In this document: positions 31,601 through 41,129 of the stretch, in pieces
How the letters are laid out: every line of letters starts with the position of its first letter
How positions within the stretch are numbered: the stretch's first letter is position 1
IMG/VR virus record: IMGVR_UViG_3300020471_000096
Coordinates: 1-59,923 of that record
Direction: 5' to 3' (one strand)
Source: a virus
Length of the DNA: 59,923 bases
Notes under the pieces: generated by a model
Databases searched by the model: none
Seen by the model: the letters and a program-made list of their open reading frames with translations, nothing else
What the model was told of the DNA's origin: nothing
Program-made: the position numbers and the translations under genes

Positions 31601-34600
31601 TTTTGCTGTGCCTGTCTTTGTCTCTCACTAGAAGGTGTTGCTCTTATTCTTGAGCGTCTAGTCTCAGGTGTTCCGGTAGAGTCTCTTCCAATTCCGCTGT
31701 CATTTCTGGTATTCCTTCCGGATACATAAGGTCTAGGTAGTTCTGTCTCGTAACTGGCATCCCTACTGAATTGAGGTATTGTATTAGGGGGTCTTGCCCA
31801 ACTTGGTTCCGCAAATCCATCTGGCGTAGCATTTATTATCTCCTGTCTTGTTTGATCTAAAGTTAATCCACCATCTACATATGATCTCCATATGTTATTT
31901 ATTCTTTCAACATTTTGTGTTTCATTTTTAAATGTATCAGGAAACAAACCTCTTATAGCTTCCCATGTTATTGATTGCATTTGCCTTGGCAAAATACCTC
32001 TTTGTTCTGCGGCTCTTGCATAGGCATCATATATTAATCCATACATGCCTCTAACACCTGTAACAGAGGAATTAGGTATGATTCCGTATAGGTCCGCTCT
32101 ACCCTTCGCAGTATATAATCCAAAATTTTGATCTACTTCAAAAGATTTACCACTTAAAGGTTTAAAAAATGCTACTGCAACCGCATGCGTATCTATTGTA
32201 GAATGACCGTCTGGAGACATAGGCGTAATTATATTATTAAAAAAACTTCTAACTTTATGCCTGTCACCAAGTAATACAGATACTTGTTGTAAAGAATTGT
32301 CACCACGCAACTCTAATAACTGCATAGCTTTATCTATAGTATTATTAGAACCCCAACCTGTGCCTTTAGGATCGCCTTGAACACCAAATATGGATTCATA
32401 ATTTGATAGCGTCTTTTTTCCTAACTGTGCTTTCGATGGTTTTTTTCTTGCGTAATCTAAAAATTCACCCTCTGGAGTTATTACTCTATGACCTCTGTCA
32501 TTATATGTTTCATCAAATATTCTAACCCAAAGAGCTTTGTGAAAAGAAAACTGTAAACTATCTAGGCTTGTAGAATCTCTATTAGGATTAGATATGTGCT
32601 TTATAGCAGCTTGTATTGCTTTATTTTTACCGTATATCCTCTTTGCTGTTTTTACCATCTCTGGTGTAAAGTCTTTATCACTATGATTTCTAGCGATATC
32701 CATAACCCTTTCAGCTAATGAAACATTCATATACCAATCTTTTTGTGGTGACTGCACTGCCATAACCGCAGCAACTACTTCAGGAGGATAATTATACGTT
32801 TTTGAAAACTTATCTACTATGTTTCTTGCGCCATCGTACCAAAGAGAAGATCTTTCTCTAATTGTAGGATCTATGGAATCATGAACAAATAATATGTTAT
32901 TTGTCATAGCCTGAATGTGATCTTCTATAATTTCTTCATTTGAAAAGTTTACGTAACGTTTTGCATTTTCTGATAAATTATATTTTTTAATTATATCAGC
33001 AGCATTTTTTGCAAGTTTAGAATCATTCTTTATAAGATCTCCATTTATAAATAACAACTCAGCAGATGGATCTGCCTCTCTTGCTTTTGCGGTAGGAAAT
33101 CTTGTGCTAACTGTATGTTCTTGTCCCACAACTCTGGTTCTAGATCTCATGGTTCTTTTTGCATCAACACCACGTTTTTGGTTTATACCATCTTTATATG
33201 CTTGATCATACTTCTTAGCTTGATACGTCTCTGGCACTCTCAACTCATAAAACATAGCCGCCATAGTTCCACGGAAAGGATCATTTATCCAATAACCCGT
33301 AGCGCCAGACTCTTTAATCATCCTTTCTTTAGCAGTAGTTATGTAATTAACACGACCAGTTGGGTCTTTGATATCAGGTCTACTTTTATCTAATTCTGCA
33401 TTTGCTGCATCGTTGAATTTTTCTGGGTCTGCTTCCCAATCATACATACCTTCATACGGTACATCCAATTCGTATATATTATCTCCTAAGTTTTGTTCCG
33501 GATTATAACCATTAGGATCAGATATATTTACAGCAAAATAGCTTCTAGCAGGATATCCCTCAAAAGTTCTTCTCCTCTCTTCTCCCCGCATAAATAAATT
33601 AGACCTTTGTTTTTCTGGGTCTATGCTTTGGAGGCCCTCGATAGGAGAGAAGTGTGTTAGCTTGACTGTCCTTTGCGGAGATAACTCAGGTTCCCTCCTT
33701 TCTTTTGTCGATTCAATCGTGCTTCGTATAACGCTGCGTCTTCCATCTCTTCTTGCATCTCTTCCTCTGTCAGTTGCATCATCTCTTGTTTCACTAAATC
33801 GTTCATCTTCTTGAATTGCTCTTTCATCTACTGCTCCCTCTATATTATTAGCTAATCCCTCTGTTTGCACAAAATCAGACAGTAAAGTTATCTTTTGATC
33901 TGCGTATATTGTTTCTTCAGCTTTATTTTTGCTATTTCTATTATGGTCTCCAACAGCATCACTGTAGTTAAGCCATGAGTTTTGTCCTCTTGTTTCTGTG
34001 GTCATAGCTCTAGCGGCTAACGGGGTATACATACGGCTATGTGCCTGCCAAGCATTTTCTTCACCTCTAGCTGAAAAAGTAGCACCCTCTAATGCGTGAC
34101 CAAAGTAATCATGAACTATTCTAAATAAATCATTATATCGAGCATCACGACCATCAATTATCTCACCAGTTGTCTGTAATAATGGGTTCTCTGCTATATC
34201 TTGGTCCGTTATAGCATCACTGCCAAAACCATCGTCTGTAGCAAAAACCCACATATGATTATTATTGATATCTTCTAATAAATCTTTAGATGCTCTTGGG
34301 TATGGGTTTGCTTGATTTGGCTTAATAAATTCTATTTGTATTCCTGTATCTTTTATAAATAACCATTGATTAAATGTTTCATCAGCCATAGCTTTGTATG
34401 CTTGTATTACCTCTGGATTAGTTGGGTCATGCTTTGCTTCGTCAAAGTCTTTAGCTATTCTTCTAGCTAACTCTTCATTTACTTGCACATACCTATCAGG
34501 CCTTGTATTAGGCATACCTATCGATTGTAAATATCTAGACTTAACAACATGCGCTATAGGTAAGGGTCCTATAGAACCTCTGTGTAAATCTGGTAATCTA

Positions 34601-37320
34601 TCAATAATTATACGTGATCTACGTGGCTCAGTAACAGTTTCAGGATCATCCGGCTTTCTATCTCTTCTACCTATCTGCTTTTCTATCTCTGTTGTGCCTA
34701 TATTTTCAAAAATTTGTTCTGTCTGTGTAAAACCTTGATCTGCATGCGAACCAAATATAGCTTTGAAAAAAGCAACAATTCTATCAAAAAGACTCTTTGG
34801 TTTACCGCCAAATTTAAGTTTACCATCAGTATAGTCTCTATACATCTCTGCAATAGCTTCTTCTACTATTTGTTCATTTGGCATACCATCACGTATATAA
34901 GCATGAGTAGCTCTTTCATAATATGTATAACTTCTTGTTGTATCTGTGCCTTTTGATCTTTTGACATATTTTCTTGTCATTGCAGCTTTTTTTAATATGT
35001 CATATTCCTGATCTGTAAAAACATTTAAACTTTTTAATGCATGAATAATTTCATGATTCATGACACTTCCTAACTTTGCCTGCAACTCAGCATCAGTCAT
35101 ATTAGGATCGTATATTTCCATTGCTAACGCTATGATACGTTTGCCATCAGGTGAAACTTCTTGTATGCCTTCAGTTATACCTATGTCTTGTCCTCTTGAA
35201 AGGTCTTCTGTTAACTGTGCAGCATCTAATAATGGTCTACCTTCTAACCTTACATCAGTTAATCCTATTCTATTTAGCTCTGCTCGTAGAGCATCAAGAA
35301 CACGCTTTTGTTTTAATACATATTCTGGAGTTTCTTTTGTTTTAGTAGCTTGATCAAAGACCTTTTTAGGCGCAAGTGCAGGAGCTATTCTTCTAGCTTG
35401 TATTGTTTGTTGACCTTGCACAGCCTGATTAGCTTTATTTTCTAAATTAAAGGCCTCTAATTGTATATCACTATATCTTTTTTGTAATAAATCTAATTGT
35501 TGACTGTTAGTTTCAAGATTAACTGGATCATTACGAAATATGTTTCTTTGCTTTCTTAGTCTATCATCAGCTTCTCTTATTTGCCTTGCTCTTTCAGATA
35601 AAGCTCTTGCCTGTTCAATAAAATCTAAATTTACATCTACCTGATTTCTAGGTGAATATCTACCTTTTCCATCATACTGCAATAAACCAGATCCTAACAT
35701 TTGAGCCAATGCACCATCAGCAATATCATCTGGCATTTTTTCTTTGTATAGTTTTTGATATACTCTTTTTGCTGCAGCTCTATTAATTATTTTTTGTTTT
35801 AATAGATTTTCTTGAAATTTTATTACTTGTTCTTTTGTTTCTTGTGTGATGCGCTCTGCTTCTAATTCAGCATCTGATATTTCCTCTAATGCAGGCACTT
35901 TATTTAAAGTAGGTTTTTGTAAAATTTTTTCTCTTAAAGATGCTTCAGGGCCAACAACTTCTTCTAATTCTTGTATTGTTACGGGATCATCTACAGGTAT
36001 GCCTTTTTTTAATTCTATTCTTTGTTTACGTATTTTAAACGCTTCATCTTCTGGCAAACTCTCTAATTTCACAGGATTATATGGAGTTGTAGCCTCTCTT
36101 GCAGCCTGTAATGTATCTTCAGTATTTTTTCTTTTTTGATTTTCTTGGGCATCAACTGCTGATTGATTGTCTATATCAGTAACAGGATCGCCAGATGGTA
36201 GGATAATTGGAGCATCGGGTGCAGGCAATCCAAGGCCCGGACCCTCTATTAGTTTTACTTGTTTATCTTCTTGGGTTTTTAAATAATCTTTTGCATTTTG
36301 AGCCATACTAGCATTTTCTCTAGCAGCTTCATCTGCATCATTATCTAATTCTTTTTGTTTCTTTTCGTATTGATTTACTCTTCTGCCTCTAATACTGTCT
36401 AATATTAAATTTAAAGCAAAACCTGCGCCACCACCATAAACGGCATCATCATATGCACTTTGTCCAACTTGAACATCTGGGTTGTAAATATTTTTTTCAG
36501 TTAAATCTTGAAGTATACCTGCAACTAACTCTTGAGTACCCTCTCCAATACCAACACCAATGCTTCTTTTTATTCTGCCGCCTATAGTTTTTACTGCTTC
36601 ATCTATATCTTTTTTGTCTACTTTTTTTAAAATTTTTAAAGAAGCTCCTAAGCTCTTGCTTAACGCAGCAAAAGGTATAGCCTCTGATGTACCAATTAAA
36701 GCGCTTAATAATACAGCATCTGCTTTTTGCGAACCGTCTATAACACCGCCATTTTCTAAAAAATTAGCAATCCTATTCATCTGATCTTGTGATGTTAAAG
36801 CCGCACCCTGTGTTGCAACAGTGCCTAAACCTAAATATGAAGCAATTTTAGGGGCAGCGCCTGCAACTGCCAAACCACTTTTAACAGCCCATCCACCTGC
36901 TAAAAAAGAGGCAAGAGACCCACCTGCTTGACCAAATTTACTATAAGGACTTTCATTAAAATCAAAAGTATCTGCTAAAGCTCTACTAGCGCCTTTAGAA
37001 AAATTTTGTGCAGCTTCTCCTAATCCTGTCTCACCGGGTGCTACATCGAAGCCTAATCTTTGCCCAACGCCTTCACCTATTGAGGCTATACCACCGGGTA
37101 AATCTGTAAAACCTCTTATAAAACTTCCAACAAAACTTTTAGGGACATCAATAAGACTCCCTTCTTCTTCCGCTGTTTCAGGCGCTTCTAATAAAACACC
37201 ATCTTCTCTAGCAATATATTTTTGTATAAATTGGTCTTCTGCTGCAGTGGGCCTGTTACCAGCTATCAATATAGGGTATGTTTTACCAGTTAAGTTACTT
37301 TTTACATTAATTGTACCCAT
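28696..37320 (-). CDS. Giant polyvalent ejection protein
   Basis: 2874 residues, the largest gene. Visible parts: long charged coiled coils (about 320-650); a zinc-metallopeptidase motif MNHEIIHAL (about 752-760); a polyvalent-type domain with HDYFGHAL and ENAWQAHSRMY (about 1000-1110); a region KLTHFSPIEG to GYWINDPF (about 1210-1350), possibly ADP-ribosyltransferase-like; an enzyme-like region with STIDTHAVAV (about 1700); and an LPD38-type domain starting NPAFVIPNFAKDLE (about 2310-2600). Such polyvalent proteins are packaged and injected with phage DNA to counter host defences or form the ejection channel. Three TTACGTAA-type sites lie inside it. Confidence 0.85.
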   Translation of the reverse strand: MGTINVKSNLTGKTYPILIAGNRPTAAEDQFIQKYIAREDGVLLEAPETAEEEGSLIDVPKSFVGSFIRGFTDLPGGIASIGEGVGQRLGFDVAPGETGLGEAAQNFSKGASRALADTFDFNESPYSKFGQAGGSLASFLAGGWAVKSGLAVAGAAPKIASYLGLGTVATQGAALTSQDQMNRIANFLENGGVIDGSQKADAVLLSALIGTSEAIPFAALSKSLGASLKILKKVDKKDIDEAVKTIGGRIKRSIGVGIGEGTQELVAGILQDLTEKNIYNPDVQVGQSAYDDAVYGGGAGFALNLILDSIRGRRVNQYEKKQKELDNDADEAARENASMAQNAKDYLKTQEDKQVKLIEGPGLGLPAPDAPIILPSGDPVTDIDNQSAVDAQENQKRKNTEDTLQAAREATTPYNPVKLESLPEDEAFKIRKQRIELKKGIPVDDPVTIQELEEVVGPEASLREKILQKPTLNKVPALEEISDAELEAERITQETKEQVIKFQENLLKQKIINRAAAKRVYQKLYKEKMPDDIADGALAQMLGSGLLQYDGKGRYSPRNQVDVNLDFIEQARALSERARQIREADDRLRKQRNIFRNDPVNLETNSQQLDLLQKRYSDIQLEAFNLENKANQAVQGQQTIQARRIAPALAPKKVFDQATKTKETPEYVLKQKRVLDALRAELNRIGLTDVRLEGRPLLDAAQLTEDLSRGQDIGITEGIQEVSPDGKRIIALAMEIYDPNMTDAELQAKLGSVMNHEIIHALKSLNVFTDQEYDILKKAAMTRKYVKRSKGTDTTRSYTYYERATHAYIRDGMPNEQIVEEAIAEMYRDYTDGKLKFGGKPKSLFDRIVAFFKAIFGSHADQGFTQTEQIFENIGTTEIEKQIGRRDRKPDDPETVTEPRRSRIIIDRLPDLHRGSIGPLPIAHVVKSRYLQSIGMPNTRPDRYVQVNEELARRIAKDFDEAKHDPTNPEVIQAYKAMADETFNQWLFIKDTGIQIEFIKPNQANPYPRASKDLLEDINNNHMWVFATDDGFGSDAITDQDIAENPLLQTTGEIIDGRDARYNDLFRIVHDYFGHALEGATFSARGEENAWQAHSRMYTPLAARAMTTETRGQNSWLNYSDAVGDHNRNSKNKAEETIYADQKITLLSDFVQTEGLANNIEGAVDERAIQEDERFSETRDDATDRGRDARRDGRRSVIRSTIESTKERREPELSPQRTVKLTHFSPIEGLQSIDPEKQRSNLFMRGEERRRTFEGYPARSYFAVNISDPNGYNPEQNLGDNIYELDVPYEGMYDWEADPEKFNDAANAELDKSRPDIKDPTGRVNYITTAKERMIKESGATGYWINDPFRGTMAAMFYELRVPETYQAKKYDQAYKDGINQKRGVDAKRTMRSRTRVVGQEHTVSTRFPTAKAREADPSAELLFINGDLIKNDSKLAKNAADIIKKYNLSENAKRYVNFSNEEIIEDHIQAMTNNILFVHDSIDPTIRERSSLWYDGARNIVDKFSKTYNYPPEVVAAVMAVQSPQKDWYMNVSLAERVMDIARNHSDKDFTPEMVKTAKRIYGKNKAIQAAIKHISNPNRDSTSLDSLQFSFHKALWVRIFDETYNDRGHRVITPEGEFLDYARKKPSKAQLGKKTLSNYESIFGVQGDPKGTGWGSNNTIDKAMQLLELRGDNSLQQVSVLLGDRHKVRSFFNNIITPMSPDGHSTIDTHAVAVAFFKPLSGKSFEVDQNFGLYTAKGRADLYGIIPNSSVTGVRGMYGLIYDAYARAAEQRGILPRQMQSITWEAIRGLFPDTFKNETQNVERINNIWRSYVDGGLTLDQTRQEIINATPDGFAEPSWARPPNTIPQFSRDASYETELPRPYVSGRNTRNDSGIGRDSTGTPETRRSRIRATPSSERQRQAQQNDRDIAQAQLNIRYNNLAGVLAKAFKVVPESFLFGNTRAQAAQKIVQKYQDSFQPVGAMMDELRDKGYTIADAMDPYLREVNSSGIIGDKLTDLEETIVKPTIEEIKKIKVSDEKLTELKNASARAAAQEQGEGLVNKTIDSSIDVKLALTDIYLYAMHAKERNIDIANRYARPNGSGLSKAEADVILDWFDSLDQSNKDIFQFINKQTRRIVNSTNNIRYESGLIDKAEYDEHQEGARFKYYVPLRGDLDIDVEMKEDRQNTLRKTTNYFGALGREDKVARGRGIKYAENIFASVIAQNQRAIDRSERNKVGQSLLRLLRGQEEQPDGSTAINDALATDLQQNFAEITTEAEPMDPHQIAIKENGQQVYVNFYRESMSRSFKHHYEPKTHHVAFRTLSKLNRFLSNVNTSYNPAFVIPNFAKDLETALVNIQQHDAEGITKEITRDVAGAINGIRKVFGVGANPFGKRTPDTSSYWSQEYLKFVKAGGKNATNQMGTVQDQMENLSKLLMDISEAKTLGFKRNGFFRKKGRSLLQFLEDYNTVIENGVRVATFTNLKKRGFTDARAAEAARNVTVNFAKGGEDKVFMNSLYLFYNASLQGSMAIYNAAYKSKKVRKILGGIIVYGFLQDQLLAFLDDPSEDDDPITYDKLNEYDLEHNLIFPSFGLMEDKFIAIPLAYGLNMPFNLGRSLSRYTRGEYTFGQAANSIFDTTMETLSPFGAIENFETYVIPTAFKPAVEMYINKNYRNDPIYKETPMYSTTNVPDAYTHWTNTGAVSKFIVQTINDLTFGDEVESGLIDISPDTIEYFYEYVIGGAGAFIGRSANLVFDVIPAIASGDFEGNLPNRIPFVRKVIKQPSDRVDTQNYLEKRKELYTIFSRIDLARRRGDPETIRKLIARYDDEVRIYGRFKALDNARNRLLRQIKELERNLRLSDDVRQKLIKLRRERIQEIMRKGIQLMRSVGIRQTA
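30483..30502. repeat. TTTACGTAAA palindrome inside the giant gene, site 1
   Basis: AAAAGTTTACGTAAACTTGT, 19 of 20 positions matching the family consensus and perfectly palindromic over its central 16 bases. In frame it encodes VYVNF, so it coexists with a coding role. Confidence 0.75.
32943..32962. repeat. TTTACGTAAA palindrome inside the giant gene, site 2
   Basis: AAAAGTTTACGTAACGTTTT, one mismatch from the consensus. It encodes RYVNF. A weaker third copy (17 of 20) lies at 28916-28935. Confidence 0.7.
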
Positions 37321-37330
37321 TTATGCGCCT

Positions 37331-38302
37331 TTAAGATGATATGGCTGTTGCAACAGGTAAATCTATACCATAATCCTCTTTTAGAAGATTCATTAAAAAT
37401 CTTTCTTGTGCCATTAATTGATTCCTAGTTTTATCATCAATTTCTGATTTGATGTAAGCCAAGTCACCGGGCTTACCATAAAGCTGCTCTCTAGTTTTAT
37501 TAAGATTGCTCATGATGTCACTTGCAGTTAACTTACCTTTCTTTCTACCAGACGCAATCTTCGCTCTAGCATTTATTAAATCAACAACACCTTCTTGATA
37601 TCTTTTATTAGCATCTCTATAGGCTTCTAGGCCCGTAGAAGCCCCTTCACCCACTGCTTGTCCCAAAGTTGGTGCATCTGATGCCAAAATACCAAAACCT
37701 GCCTGTGCGATAGCTAAAGCTCTATCTAAGGCTCTTTCTTTCTGCAGTCCTTTTTGTAAATTTAAAATATCTTGTTCTACGGAATCAGATACTAAAGGTA
37801 TTATATCAGGCTCTATAGTATAATTAGGCACATTACCTCTTACTCCTGTATTCTGTGTAGTTACGTCTTTTGATATATTCTCTACATCAGCATTTTCATC
37901 TATCTTTGCTTTATCTTTTTCTTCTAATCTATCTAATATTTGTTGTGAAGTACTACCAGTACCAGCAAAACCATTAGATGCTTTTATAACGCCACCATTG
38001 TTCATAGTTTGTGGCATCATAGACCCAATACCACCTGAATTTACACTTGCAGGAGCCATTGCCTCTGACATACCCATCATACCAGACTGAGGAACACCAG
38101 CGGCAGCCACAACTTCTTGTGCAACTGTAGGCTCAGTCTGAGCTTGTCTAGCTGCAAATTCACCTTTAACTCTTTTACGTCTATTTAATTCTGATAATAC
38201 AAGGAACTGAGGCGCAGAGCCACTTGGCTGTTGCATTTCTTTTATTAACTGATCTTCAGAAAAGTTTTTTAAATCATCTTGTATTTGTAAAACATTCATC
38301 AT
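37331..38302 (-). CDS. Predicted ejection/internal virion protein
   Basis: 323 residues, Ala/Gln/Met-rich. The N-terminus (DDLKNFSEDQLIKEMQQPSGSAPQFLVLSELNRR) is a pattern common in marine podovirus internal proteins, and a helical central part (about 180-260) follows. It lies between the giant protein gene and the 312-residue gene, with one-base overlaps. An injected core role is inferred. Confidence 0.7.
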   Translation of the reverse strand: MMNVLQIQDDLKNFSEDQLIKEMQQPSGSAPQFLVLSELNRRKRVKGEFAARQAQTEPTVAQEVVAAAGVPQSGMMGMSEAMAPASVNSGGIGSMMPQTMNNGGVIKASNGFAGTGSTSQQILDRLEEKDKAKIDENADVENISKDVTTQNTGVRGNVPNYTIEPDIIPLVSDSVEQDILNLQKGLQKERALDRALAIAQAGFGILASDAPTLGQAVGEGASTGLEAYRDANKRYQEGVVDLINARAKIASGRKKGKLTASDIMSNLNKTREQLYGKPGDLAYIKSEIDDKTRNQLMAQERFLMNLLKEDYGIDLPVATAISS

Positions 38303-39237
38303 CCGCCTGTTAATCCTCTGTATAATCCTAATCCAGCTATACCTGTACCTAATAAGTCTTTCACAGGATTGTATTGTTGAAATTTAGTTGTTTCTGTTGA
38401 TGGCTGTACAGGAACACCACGGAGAATAGATGACAGGAATGTTAAATCTTCTCTTGGCATGTCTCTTTGTCTAACAAAATCTTCATATGCCAAGTCTAAT
38501 CCAGCTTGTTCTCTTGCCTGTCTATCTTTAGCAATTTTTTCTAACAACTGTGCAGACTCAATATCACCTGCTCTAGCCTTTTCACCTAACGCAGCAAGTT
38601 GTGCTGATTGACCAGACAAACTTTCTGCTGCAGATAACCCTTGTCTTTCTGCCGCTAGTTGTGCCGCTCTATCTCTTTCAAACTGTTGCTGTGCTTGCTC
38701 AAATGCTTTTTGTTGGCCAACAGCTTGTATTTCACCTAGTTGTCTTTGCAAGCCTTCTCCAGCAAGAGCTTGAGCTACAGCTTGTCTTGAGCCGCCAAAC
38801 GCACCAGCCTGAACGGCATCAGCATCTCTGCCTGCTTGTTGTCTGTTAAAATCTAATATAGCCTGTCTTTTTTGTACGTCTAACACGTTTTGCAAATACG
38901 GAGACATATATTGTCGTGCTTGATCAGATCCAAAATCTTGTGATTGAAATCCTAAGCCCTCTATAGCTCTACCCATACCTGCTGTAGTGCCTGCTGTTGC
39001 TTGACCTAGGCCCGGTATACCGCCCTCTGCCACAGCTCTAGCTATTTCTCTTGATCTAGCTGTATCAGTGTTTTCATCTGCAAGTCTTTGGCCTTCATAT
39101 GGAATATATTCTCTTTTTGATTCAGCTTCAGCCCTTTTTATCATGTCTATAGCATAAGGCTCAAAATATTTAGGTAATGAGCTTTGTACTATATTTTGTT
39201 CTGTAGGCTGCTGTGGCCTTGATCTACCTTTACCCAT
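38299..39237 (-). CDS. Predicted internal virion protein, Ala/Gln-rich
   Basis: 312 residues with a long Ala/Gln/Arg-rich helical core (about 90-250, GRDADAVQAGAFGGSRQAVA and repeated LAxxGxxxQL-like heptads) and a Gly-rich C-terminus. Similar proteins precede giant ejection proteins in marine podoviruses. It overlaps both neighbours, so it is part of one unit. Confidence 0.7.
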   Translation of the reverse strand: MGKGRSRPQQPTEQNIVQSSLPKYFEPYAIDMIKRAEAESKREYIPYEGQRLADENTDTARSREIARAVAEGGIPGLGQATAGTTAGMGRAIEGLGFQSQDFGSDQARQYMSPYLQNVLDVQKRQAILDFNRQQAGRDADAVQAGAFGGSRQAVAQALAGEGLQRQLGEIQAVGQQKAFEQAQQQFERDRAAQLAAERQGLSAAESLSGQSAQLAALGEKARAGDIESAQLLEKIAKDRQAREQAGLDLAYEDFVRQRDMPREDLTFLSSILRGVPVQPSTETTKFQQYNPVKDLLGTGIAGLGLYRGLTGG

Positions 39238-39658
39238 TATTAATCTCCATACGATAAGCTATATATTCAGGTTCCCAATTATATTTTTTTAATATTTTTA
39301 TCCATGCTTTTCTGCCATAGCCTTCTAGGTGACTGCAATCACAGTCTTTTGCAAAACTAGATAATTTTTCCATAGCTATAGGCAGCCACTCCATCATTCT
39401 TTTACCGCCTATCCAATCCATAGCCATAGCTTTTCTATTTGGATATTCTATTATTCTTGTGGTTATCGCTGCTATAACTTTTTCTCCATCTTTATTATCT
39501 ACTATTAACCAAAGATTATAATAACCTTTCATTAAATCCTGATAAATATCATCAATATGATACTTACCCTTACTAGTTATTATAGCTTTGTTAAGCATAT
39601 TGCTAACATCGCCCCAAACTATGTCTATTGCCTCACGAGGCACTGCTGTGCATATCAT
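39230..39658 (-). CDS. GNAT-like internal virion protein (T7 gp13-like)
   Basis: 142 residues. WLIVDNKDGEKVIAAITTRII (about 50-70), then MDWIGGKRMMEW and LEGYGRKAWIKIL, KKYNWEPEYIAYRMEI form the strand-helix order of GNAT acetyltransferase-like proteins that accompany podovirus virion genes, as T7 gp13. Catalysis is uncertain. The start overlaps the upstream stop as ATGA. Confidence 0.75.
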   Translation of the reverse strand: MICTAVPREAIDIVWGDVSNMLNKAIITSKGKYHIDDIYQDLMKGYYNLWLIVDNKDGEKVIAAITTRIIEYPNRKAMAMDWIGGKRMMEWLPIAMEKLSSFAKDCDCSHLEGYGRKAWIKILKKYNWEPEYIAYRMEINNG

Positions 39659-40671
39659 GCAGGCAACATCATCTCATCAGGTATAGCAGGCGGCTGTGTC
39701 TTACCGCCAGTTCTTAGTTCTCTAACTCTATCCATCATATCTTCTAATTTATCAGCACCTGCATCTGAGGAGCCGTTTCCGAGGCCACTAACAACGTCAG
39801 CAGGCACAACAAACTCACCATCAGAAAGTAATACATCTTGATCTCCTTCCATTGAGGCGGGTATCATATCAGCCATGCCATCACCTGCACCGCTAACCAT
39901 ACCATCGCCCTCGCTAGGAATAGCTGGTATTTCACCAGATTCAACTTTATTAATTAAATCTTGTAACGCTTCTTGACCAAACTGAGCTACAAATTGTGCT
40001 AGTATTACACTTTGTCTGTCAGTGTCTATTATTTCACCTTGTAATACGTCAATAGCGCTACTAATTAATTCTTTATCATTCATACCATCATTCATCATGC
40101 CACCAATACCTGCATCCATAGGCATAATATCGCTTTCTACTTCTCCACCTTCTGCAAAGTTTCTAGGTATTCTATAGTTAAACTCACCCATTTTGCCTGC
40201 GTCATAACCCATCTCTGGAAATATAGATGTGTTCTTTATAGGCATACCTCTTGGCATTTCTGGATCTTCTTTATCATCTCTAAATTTTGGCATTATCATA
40301 GAATCAGCAGCTAATCCACCTATACCAGCACCTAAAGCCTCTGGTCTTGTTAACATCTCTGTAAAACCCGGAACCGCACCTGTGGTCCCTCCTTGCATTG
40401 TCATAGCGGATGGCAAATTGGAGCCAACAGCACCTGTAGAAACGCCTGTAGTAGGAGCGGCTGGATTACCACCAAATGCACTAGAACCACCTATGGCGCT
40501 ACCAATGCCACCTAAAGCAGCACCTGTTAAAATATCTTCTGTATCTCCTCCTTGTAATAGAGATCCCAAGCCGCCACCTATTGCGCTTGCAAACATTGGA
40601 CTTATTCCAGTTGCTAAACCGGCTGGCCCTAATATTGCCGGTGCTGCTAAACTAAGTATTGCTGATAACAT
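39655..40671 (-). CDS. Predicted virion protein with hydrophobic N-terminus
   Basis: 338 residues. A Gly/Ala-rich hydrophobic N-terminal third (LSAILSLAAPAILGPAGLATG, SLLQGG) could insert in membrane. The C-terminal half is acidic, with DVLLSDGEFVVPADVVSGLG, a motif shared by virion proteins of marine podoviruses. Possible ejection channel part. Between the endolysin and GNAT genes. Confidence 0.65.
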   Translation of the reverse strand: MLSAILSLAAPAILGPAGLATGISPMFASAIGGGLGSLLQGGDTEDILTGAALGGIGSAIGGSSAFGGNPAAPTTGVSTGAVGSNLPSAMTMQGGTTGAVPGFTEMLTRPEALGAGIGGLAADSMIMPKFRDDKEDPEMPRGMPIKNTSIFPEMGYDAGKMGEFNYRIPRNFAEGGEVESDIMPMDAGIGGMMNDGMNDKELISSAIDVLQGEIIDTDRQSVILAQFVAQFGQEALQDLINKVESGEIPAIPSEGDGMVSGAGDGMADMIPASMEGDQDVLLSDGEFVVPADVVSGLGNGSSDAGADKLEDMMDRVRELRTGGKTQPPAIPDEMMLPA

Positions 40672-40672
40672 G

Positions 40673-41119
40673 TTACGCTCCTAATGCTTTCATTCTATTT
40701 ATTAAACGCTCTGCTCTGTTTGGCACTTGTGTTCTCCATTTCGAGTCATACATCTGATTTGCGCTCTCAGTAAAATCCATAATTGATATACTTGCTCTAA
40801 GTTTACTAAATTTACTTAGTCTTGTGTACCCCAAATTGTACATCATATTACATAAAATTAATTGCGCCTCTTCTGGCAAGTCATCAAAGTTATTAAATAA
40901 ATTTTTACAATCTGTTATAGTTCCTTGTATATCGCTGTCAAAACAGCTATTTACACGCTCTTCACTTACAGGTGTGCCTACAGGCTGTCCATATTCTGGA
41001 TCAGAATCAAGAACCAAATGGCCAATCCCAAAAGTAGGCAGGTTAAGGTGATCCAAGTAAATTGCATGTACTTTCCCTTCATCAGCTTCTAATTCTTGTC
41101 TTAATTTATCAATGTCCAT
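40673..41119 (-). CDS. Endolysin, T4-type lysozyme (GH24)
   Basis: 148 residues. EADEGKVHAIYLDHLNLPT and FGIGHLV carry the catalytic Glu (EG motif, about 13) and Asp (LDH, about 22) spacing of T4 lysozyme, and the C-terminus WRTQVPNRAERLINRM matches the conserved end. It cleaves the peptidoglycan glycan chain at lysis. No signal peptide, so it needs the holin encoded nearby. The ATG at 41119 is set by GGAGG five bases before it; the in-frame 41131 start overlaps that site. Confidence 0.9.
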   Translation of the reverse strand: MDIDKLRQELEADEGKVHAIYLDHLNLPTFGIGHLVLDSDPEYGQPVGTPVSEERVNSCFDSDIQGTITDCKNLFNNFDDLPEEAQLILCNMMYNLGYTRLSKFSKLRASISIMDFTESANQMYDSKWRTQVPNRAERLINRMKALGA

Positions 41120-41129
41120 AACTACCTCC

